DNA from: Saccharopolyspora indica
Lineage (GTDB): Bacteria; Actinomycetota; Actinomycetes; Mycobacteriales; Pseudonocardiaceae
Reading direction: 5' to 3'
NCBI RefSeq assembly: GCF_027853965.1
Contig: NZ_JAQGLB010000022.1
Span: 62,001-126,000 of the forward strand
DNA length: 64,000 nt
A program made the translations under genes and the position numbers. The notes under the pieces were generated by a model. It saw only the letters and a program-made list of their open reading frames with translations, did no database searches and was not told the DNA's origin. Positions 58,873-64,000 of this stretch are shown in pieces. The first letter of the stretch is position 1. The number at the start of each line of letters is the position of its first letter.

Positions 58873-59238
58873 GTGCGTTTCGGTTATGTGCTCGAGGCAG
58901 TGGCGGATGCTGTTGAGGTCGCCAGGAAGGTGGTCGATCCGGAGCAGCACGACCCCGAGGAGCTGCGGCGGGAGCTGCGACCGTGGGCGGAAGCGGAGCT
59001 CGCACGCGCGAAGTGCGAGTTCGGGCTCTACACCGCCGAATTCGGCTCCTGGAGCCAAGGCCGTTCGGCGTACTACCTGCGCATGCTCTACATCGTGTGG
59101 GGCGGCGACGAGGTCGTCTCGGTGCACGTCGACGACAGCCCGGTGAACTACGCGGGAGTCCGCGTCCTCGCCCACCAGGCAGAAGCGTTCCGAACTCTGC
59201 GTGCGAGCGACGAACGCCTCGCCGCTGTCTCGTCGTAG
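58873..59238 (+). CDS. Unrecognised small protein divergent from the XRE regulator
   Basis: The 121-residue protein begins VRFGYVLEAVADAVEVARKVVDPEQHDPEELRRELRPWAEAELARAKCEFGLYTAEF and ends with a beta-like part (YYLRMLYIVWGGDEVVSVHVDDSPVNYAGVRVLAHQAEAFRTL). I do not recognise a family. It could be a regulated partner of the XRE-DUF397 module because it shares the divergent promoter. Several GTG starts are possible (58864, 58867, 58873); the last has the best spacing from GGGGAG. Confidence 0.6.
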   Translation: MRFGYVLEAVADAVEVARKVVDPEQHDPEELRRELRPWAEAELARAKCEFGLYTAEFGSWSQGRSAYYLRMLYIVWGGDEVVSVHVDDSPVNYAGVRVLAHQAEAFRTLRASDERLAAVSS

Positions 59239-59387
59239 GTGAATGAGGTCGCGGCCCTCGGGGGATGGGCCGCTGACCGCGTTTCTCCCGGTGTTCGCGC
59301 GGTGTTCGGTGGTGGGTGGGCGGCGGATCGCGGGGTGGTCATCTCGGCGTTGAACGCTGGGTCGTCGGCCATCCCGAGGAGTCCGCC

Positions 59388-60515
59388 ATGCGAATCGCTC
59401 GCGCAGGTTTCACCGCTGCCGCACTCGCGGCTTGCGCCGCTCTGCTGGTCGCCGCGAGCGCTTCGGGCGTGCCGCCGCGCGATTCCGTGCGGATGAACCA
59501 GATCCAGGTCATCGGGACGCACAACAGCTACCACCGCGAGCTCTCCCGCACCGAGCAGCAGTGGCAGTCCCCGGCGGACAACCTCTGGTACTCGCACGCC
59601 GCGCTGCCCGTGCAGTTCGAGCGGCAGTCGGCGCGGCACGTCGAGCTGGACCTGATGCCCGACAGCGACCAGGGCGGGCTCTACACCTACCCGCTGATCC
59701 GCCGCGACGCCGGGCTAGGACCGCTGACCGATCCCGAGCTGTTCCGGCCGGGGATCAAGGTCGTGCACTGGGCCGACCACGACTACGCCACGTCCTGCTC
59801 GACGCTGGTCGGCTGCCTGCGCCAGGCCCGCGACTGGTCCGACGCGCACCCCGGGCACGCGCCGATCCCGGTCCTGCTGGAGCTCAAGCAGACCGATCCG
59901 GCGATGGAGCAGCGCGGCGGCCCGGTCTCGCCGCCGTGGGACGCGAAGCGCTTCGCCGACCTGGACGCGGAGATCCGCTCGGTCATCCCGGCGAACAAGA
60001 TGATCACCCCGGACGACGTGCGCGAGCCCGGTCTCACGCTGGAGCAGTCGGTGCTCCGCTCCGGCTGGCCGGCGCTCGCCGAGTCCCGCGGCAAGTTCGT
60101 CTTCCTCATGGACAACAGCGATCCCGCGCAGCAGGCCCCGTACCTGGAGAACCGCCCCAGCCTCGAAGGCCGGGTGCTGTTCACCAACTCCGCACCGGGC
60201 CGCCCGGACGCGGCGTTCATGTCGCAGAACGACCCCACCGGCGCGAACAGCGCCCGGATCAGGCAGTGGGTGGAGCGCGGCTACCTGGTGCGCACCCGCT
60301 CGGACGTGCCGTTCACCGAGGCCACCTCGGGCGACACCACCCGCTTGCGCACAGCGCTGACCAGCGGGGCGCAGATCATCAGCACCGACTTCCCGGCCCC
60401 GGGCCTGGCGGCCCGCTACGGCTCCGACTACGTCGCCGAACTCCCCACCCCGGCGCGCTGCAACCCGGTGAATGCGCCCCGCTCCTGCCGCTCAGAGCGC
60501 CTCGAACGGCTCTAG
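59388..60515 (+). CDS. Secreted PI-PLC-like phosphodiesterase (Ca2+-dependent type)
   Basis: The 375-residue protein has a signal peptide (MRIARAGFTAAALAACAALLVAASASG) and a phosphoinositide-phospholipase C/GDPD-type TIM barrel with active-site H45 in VIGTHNSYHRE, HVELDLMPDSDQGG and VHWADHDYATS. These features match the Ca2+-dependent PI-PLC-domain family of actinomycetes. It would act outside the cell on phosphodiesters. The ATG at 59388. Its stop overlaps the convergent GNAT gene by 4 bp. Confidence 0.9.
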   Translation: MRIARAGFTAAALAACAALLVAASASGVPPRDSVRMNQIQVIGTHNSYHRELSRTEQQWQSPADNLWYSHAALPVQFERQSARHVELDLMPDSDQGGLYTYPLIRRDAGLGPLTDPELFRPGIKVVHWADHDYATSCSTLVGCLRQARDWSDAHPGHAPIPVLLELKQTDPAMEQRGGPVSPPWDAKRFADLDAEIRSVIPANKMITPDDVREPGLTLEQSVLRSGWPALAESRGKFVFLMDNSDPAQQAPYLENRPSLEGRVLFTNSAPGRPDAAFMSQNDPTGANSARIRQWVERGYLVRTRSDVPFTEATSGDTTRLRTALTSGAQIISTDFPAPGLAARYGSDYVAELPTPARCNPVNAPRSCRSERLERL

Positions 60516-61105
60516 CGCTGGCTGGGGGAGGGGCGGCGCATGGCCCACGTCCGGGGGCCGTTGTCGGGGAGGTCCACCTCCGCGGTCACCTCGAAGCCGA
60601 GCTTCCGGTAGAAGGCCAGGTTCGATTCGAGCGAGGTCTCCAGGAAGCACGGCACGTCGGCGTCGTCGGCCGCTCGCAGGCCCGGCTCCAGCACCGCTCG
60701 GCCCAGTCCACGGCCCTGCGAGCCGGGGCGGACTCCGACGGTGGCGAGGAACCACACGGGTTCGGTGGGGCGGTGCGGCGCCATGGCCTGCTCGGCGGCG
60801 GCAGCCGCTTCAGCCCGGTCTCCCGCGATCTCCTGCGCTTCCTCCGCCAGCCCGGCGAACACCGTCAGGTCCGTGTCCGGCGTCGTCCAGACGGCCACGG
60901 CCTCGGCATCTCCGCACACGTGCACCTGGCCCTGCGGGAATCCGATCCGCTCCAGGTACATGCGCTGGGTGCGCCGGACCCGGTCCAGGTGGTCGTCGGC
61001 TGAGATCGTGTACCGGGTGAACGGGTAGTCGGCGAAGGCGGCGGCGAGGGTGTCCGCTGCGGCGTCGAGGTCACCGACGACCGCATCACGAGCGGGAGAG
61101 GACAT
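60512..61105 (-). CDS. GNAT-family N-acetyltransferase
   Basis: The 197-residue protein has a long N-terminal region (AVVGDLDAAADTLAAAFADYPFTRYTISADDHLDRVRRTQRMYLERIGFPQGQVHV) and the acetyl-CoA loop VGVRPGSQGRGLGRAVLEPGL, followed by FLETSLESNLAFYRKLGFEVTAEVDL. The pattern fits a two-layered GNAT subgroup with a mycothiol-synthase-like length in actinomycetes; substrate unknown. The ATG 61105. Convergent with PI-PLC. Confidence 0.88.
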   Translation of the reverse strand: MSSPARDAVVGDLDAAADTLAAAFADYPFTRYTISADDHLDRVRRTQRMYLERIGFPQGQVHVCGDAEAVAVWTTPDTDLTVFAGLAEEAQEIAGDRAEAAAAAEQAMAPHRPTEPVWFLATVGVRPGSQGRGLGRAVLEPGLRAADDADVPCFLETSLESNLAFYRKLGFEVTAEVDLPDNGPRTWAMRRPSPSQR

Positions 61106-61205
61106 GCAGCCGACGCTATCAAGATCCACATGCGCCGGGCCACGCATTTTCCGCCGCGCCGATGCGGTGGCAGGCTGGTCAGGAGCAGCGCGAAGGAGCC
61201 GTCCC

Positions 61206-61622
61206 ATGTCGTTCACCGACCAGGAGATCGCCTACCTGCGGTCCCAGCCGATCGTCCGCTTCGCCACCGTCGACGCCGACGGGCAGCCCGACGTGGTGCC
61301 GCTCGCCTGCGAGTTCGACGGCACCCACTTCTGGGTCGGCGGGGGCGGTGCCTCGGTCGTCAGCACCCGCAAGTTCCGCAACGTCCACGCCGGGAACCGC
61401 AAGGTCGCCCTCGTCTTCGACGACCTGGTGTCCTTCGACCCGTTCATCGCGCGGGGCATCCGCGTCTACGGCGAGGCGGAGGGGCCGATCGAGCGGGTCG
61501 GGATGATCGGCCCCGGCGTGTACCTGCGCGTCACCCCGACCATCTCCTGGAGCTGGAACATGGACGGCGAACCGGTCGGCGAGAACTGGTACGAGACGCG
61601 CCGCGCCGTCCATCAGCCCTGA
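61206..61622 (+). CDS. PPOX-class F420-dependent oxidoreductase
   Basis: The 138-residue protein is a split beta-barrel flavin/F420-binding protein: MSFTDQEIAYLRSQPIVRFATVDADGQPDVVPLACEFDGTHFWVGGG, KFRNVHAGNRKVALVFDDL and RGIRVYGEAEG. Its cofactor is probably F420, matching the F420:NADPH reductase at 46 kb. ATG 61206. The 3' end overlaps the convergent SWIM gene by 10 bp. Confidence 0.88.
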   Translation: MSFTDQEIAYLRSQPIVRFATVDADGQPDVVPLACEFDGTHFWVGGGGASVVSTRKFRNVHAGNRKVALVFDDLVSFDPFIARGIRVYGEAEGPIERVGMIGPGVYLRVTPTISWSWNMDGEPVGENWYETRRAVHQP

Positions 61623-62437
61623 CGCGCGGCCATCGCGCGGTAGGCGGGACGCAGCAGGTCGATCACCGGCTCGCCGCCGATCTCGACCGGCAGCGGTTCG
61701 AGCTCGTCGAGCAGCGCGTCCGGTGCCGCGCTCGCCAAGCCCGCGGGTGGCGCTGGGAGTTCCGGCGCCGCCCAGAACGTTTCCAGGGATTCCGAAAGCG
61801 GTGCGGCGTCATCGGTTTCCGCCGCCGGACCGCTGGTCGTGCCGCGCAACGAGCGCAGTCGGTCCAGCAGCTCCTCGCGGGAGCGGCCGCGCCAGGCCAG
61901 GATCTGGAACGGATCGGCGTCGAAGGACTCCGCCAGCAGGTAGCAGGTCGCGGCGAGGTGCTTGCACGGGATCTCCCAGTCCGGGCAGGAGCAGTCCATC
62001 GTCAGCTGCCGCATGGTCGTCGGGAACAGCTCCAGGCCGAGCCCGGCGAAGACCTCCTCGATCTCCGGCGGCATCTCCCCGGCCAGCAGCTTCGCCGCGT
62101 ACAGCGCCTGACCGGCCAGCGCCCGCTCGACCTGCTCCCACTCCGCCGCGGAGAACGCCTTGATGCCGATGCGCGCCCGGTACGGCTGCGGCCGGGAGCC
62201 CTGCACCAATCCGACCACCACGCTCGTCGACAGCGTCAGGTTCAGCACCTGGCCGGCCCGCGCGTAGTTCTTGCCGCGCTGCAACCGCCCGCCCATGCCG
62301 AACGACTCCAGCACCTCGATGAACCGGCGCGACCACCAGGTCTGCGCGATCTCGCCGCGCTTGCTGCGCGCCCTGATCCCGCCCTCTACGCGGATCGGCT
62401 TGGTGGGCTTGGGGAAACCGCCGTACCAGTCAGCCAC
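61613..62437 (-). CDS. SWIM zinc-finger protein
   Basis: The 274-residue protein contains a SWIM finger, CSCPDWEIPCKHLAA (C-x-C...C-x-H, about residues 147-160), after a WWSRRFIEVLE start, and a C-terminal variable part. In actinobacteria this protein is usually encoded beside a SNF2 helicase and is thought to assist it. ATG 62437 overlaps the helicase gene by 8 bp, so the two are co-expressed. Confidence 0.9.
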   Translation of the reverse strand: MADWYGGFPKPTKPIRVEGGIRARSKRGEIAQTWWSRRFIEVLESFGMGGRLQRGKNYARAGQVLNLTLSTSVVVGLVQGSRPQPYRARIGIKAFSAAEWEQVERALAGQALYAAKLLAGEMPPEIEEVFAGLGLELFPTTMRQLTMDCSCPDWEIPCKHLAATCYLLAESFDADPFQILAWRGRSREELLDRLRSLRGTTSGPAAETDDAAPLSESLETFWAAPELPAPPAGLASAAPDALLDELEPLPVEIGGEPVIDLLRPAYRAMAARQG

Positions 62438-64000
62438 CGACGGCCTCCGCTTCCAGCGCCACCAGCTCGCGCAGCTGGCTGGTGGACAGCTCGGTCAGCC
62501 AGTTCTCGCCGGAGCCGACCACCAGCTGCGCCAGCGCCTTCTTGTCCGCCATCATCCGGTCGATCTTCTCCTCCAGGGTGCCGATGCAGGTCAGCTTGCG
62601 GACCTGCACGTCCCGGCGCTGCCCGATGCGGAACGCGCGGTCGGTGGCCTGGTCCTCGACCGCCGGGTTCCACCAGCGGTCGAGGTGGATGACGTGGTTG
62701 GCGGCGGTCAGCGTCAGCCCGGTGCCACCGGCCTTGAGCGAGAGCAGGAAGATCGACGGGCCGTCGGGGGACTGGAACCGGCGCACCATCTCGTCGCGGG
62801 CCTTCTTCGGCGTGCCGCCGTGCAGCAGCAGCACCTCGGTGTCGAAGCGGGCGGCCAGGTGCGGCACCAGCATCCCGGCGAAGCCCGCGAACTGCGTGAA
62901 GCACAGCGCCTTGTCGCCGTCGGCCAGCACCGATTCGAGGATCTCCTCCAGCCGCTCCAGCTTCCCGGACCGGTCGGGCAGCGGAGAACCGTCGCCGAGC
63001 AGCTGCGCCGGGTGGTTGCACACCTGCTTGAGCTTCGACATCGTCGCCAGCACCAGACCGCGCCGCTCCATGCCCTCGCTCTCGGCGATGCGCGCCAGCA
63101 TGTCGTCCACCACCGCCTGGTACAGCGAGGCCTGCTCGGCGGTGAGGTTGCACAGCTGCTTCATCTCGATCTTGTCCGGCAGGTCGTCGATGATCGCCGG
63201 ATCGGTCTTCAGCCGCCGCAGCACGAAAGGCCCGGTGACGCGCCGCAACCGCGCCGCGGCCTCGGTGTCGCCGTCGCGCTCGATCGGCACCGCGAACCGC
63301 GCCCGGAAGGTGCTCAGCGAACCGAGCGCTCCCGGGTTGGCGAAGTCCATGACCGACCACAGCTCGGCGAGCCGGTTCTCCACCGGAGTGCCGGTCAGCG
63401 CGATCCGCTGCCGCGCGGACAGCCCGCGCACCGCCCGGGCCTGGCGGGAGTTGCTGTTCTTGATGTTCTGCGCCTCGTCGAGCACCACCCGGTCCCACCG
63501 GACTTCCCGCAGCACGGCCGAATCCCGCGCGGCCAGCGGATAGGTGGTGATGACCAGGTCGTGCCCGCCGACCTCCTCCATCAGGTCCTCGCCGGTGAGC
63601 CGGTCGGAGCCGTGGTGGACGTGCACCTTGAGCTTCGGCGCGAACCGGGCGGCCTCCCGCTGCCAGTTGCCGACCAGCGACATCGGGCAGACCAGCAGCG
63701 TCGGCCCGCGCGAGTCCTCGGCGCGCACCAGCGCCTCCAGCGCCAGCAGCTGCACGGTCTTGCCCAGGCCCATGTCGTCGGCGAGGCAAGCGCCCAGCCC
63801 GAGCCGGTCCAGGAACGCCAACCAGGCCAGGCCGCGCCGCTGGTACGGGCGCAGCACGGCGTTGAACGTCGCGGGCGGCTCCACCGGTTCCAGGTGCTGT
63901 TCGAGCTGGCCGGACAGCAGGTCGCCGACCCAGCCGCGCCCGCTGACCTGCACCACCGGCATCGGCCGTTCGGAGTCCTCGGCCGGGAGCCCGGCCTGCA
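62430..64000 (-). CDS. SNF2/HelZ-type DEAD-box helicase, C-terminal part
   Basis: About 523 residues are visible; the N-terminus lies beyond 64000. Motifs run in order: ACLADDMGLGKTVQLLAL (Walker A), VLDEAQNIKN (DExx), SAT-like TGTPVENR, the helicase C domain (ALCFTQFAGFAGMLVPHLAARFDTEVLLLHGGTPKKARDEMVRRF) and DRAFRIGQRRDVQVRKL. The family remodels protein-DNA complexes; the mycobacterial homolog is HelZ (Rv2101), with the SWIM protein Rv2102 alongside. Full length should be about 900-1000 residues. Confidence 0.93.
   Translation of the reverse strand, partial: QAGLPAEDSERPMPVVQVSGRGWVGDLLSGQLEQHLEPVEPPATFNAVLRPYQRRGLAWLAFLDRLGLGACLADDMGLGKTVQLLALEALVRAEDSRGPTLLVCPMSLVGNWQREAARFAPKLKVHVHHGSDRLTGEDLMEEVGGHDLVITTYPLAARDSAVLREVRWDRVVLDEAQNIKNSNSRQARAVRGLSARQRIALTGTPVENRLAELWSVMDFANPGALGSLSTFRARFAVPIERDGDTEAAARLRRVTGPFVLRRLKTDPAIIDDLPDKIEMKQLCNLTAEQASLYQAVVDDMLARIAESEGMERRGLVLATMSKLKQVCNHPAQLLGDGSPLPDRSGKLERLEEILESVLADGDKALCFTQFAGFAGMLVPHLAARFDTEVLLLHGGTPKKARDEMVRRFQSPDGPSIFLLSLKAGGTGLTLTAANHVIHLDRWWNPAVEDQATDRAFRIGQRRDVQVRKLTCIGTLEEKIDRMMADKKALAQLVVGSGENWLTELSTSQLRELVALEAEAVGG

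Overview
The window is very GC-rich chromosomal DNA with frequent GTG starts, 4-bp ATGA/GTGA gene overlaps, an actinobacterial-type RNase P RNA, F420-dependent enzymes, an XRE/DUF397 gene pair and a cobD-SURF1-ptpA-cobC-nif3-rnhA neighbourhood that resembles the Mycobacterium tuberculosis Rv2228c-Rv2236c region. This points to a mycelial actinomycete, most likely of the Pseudonocardiales (Saccharopolyspora-like). The genus is inferred, not shown. I see no rRNA, tRNA, CRISPR array, integrase or transposase.

Layout. 1-0.8 kb: end of a VOC protein and a GNAT acetyltransferase. 0.8-9.5 kb (minus strand): a four-gene type II Wadjet (JetABCD) anti-plasmid SMC system; jetD is separated from jetABC by about 480 bp containing a 21-bp inverted repeat. 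9.7-21.7 kb: cobD, SURF1, lipoproteins, a fructosamine-kinase-like protein, low-molecular-weight tyrosine phosphatase, a beta-lactamase-fold hydrolase, a NarL-type two-component system, then the operon cobC - nif3-like - zinc ribbon - RNase H/phosphatase fusion. 21.9-25.9 kb: ABC exporter (FtsX-type permease plus ATPase) divergent from a TetR regulator, with two matching operators between them. 26-32.8 kb: sugar operon with a ROK regulator, binding lipoprotein, two permeases, a GH4 glycosidase and a BadF/GlcNAc-kinase-like kinase, ended by a strong hairpin. 32.85-33.24 kb: rnpB. 33.6-35.8 kb: a large polytopic membrane protein.

36.4-44.3 kb holds a compact operon resembling a type IV secretion channel: small membrane proteins, a VirB4-like ATPase, a VirB6/TrbL-like protein, a 23-codon linker ORF, a VirB8/TcpC-like protein and a NlpC/P60 wall hydrolase. 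No relaxase, coupling ATPase or integrase is visible. 44.4-52.6 kb is housekeeping and accessory metabolism: an RNB ribonuclease, F420:NADPH reductase, DUF4326, an SDR, a GST-like reductase, an NmrA-like protein, panB, a SnoaL-like protein and a solute-binding lipoprotein. 52.7-54.1 kb has three tandem paralogous small membrane proteins, the third frameshifted. 54.2-64 kb has small enzymes, an AbiEi/DUF559 nuclease-like protein, a self-regulated MerR gene, an XRE-DUF397 pair, a PI-PLC-like secreted protein, GNAT, a PPOX/F420 protein, a SWIM protein and the C-terminal part of a SNF2 helicase.

A conspicuous feature across the window is a family of short palindromes (GATTTC-N4-GAAATC and TCAATTTCG-NN-CGAAATTGA), usually in close pairs. 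One pair lies in frame inside a permease gene, one forms a perfect 44-bp palindrome, and one group brackets the DUF4326 gene. A second, rarer inverted-repeat family (GATTTTGCC type) is found twice.
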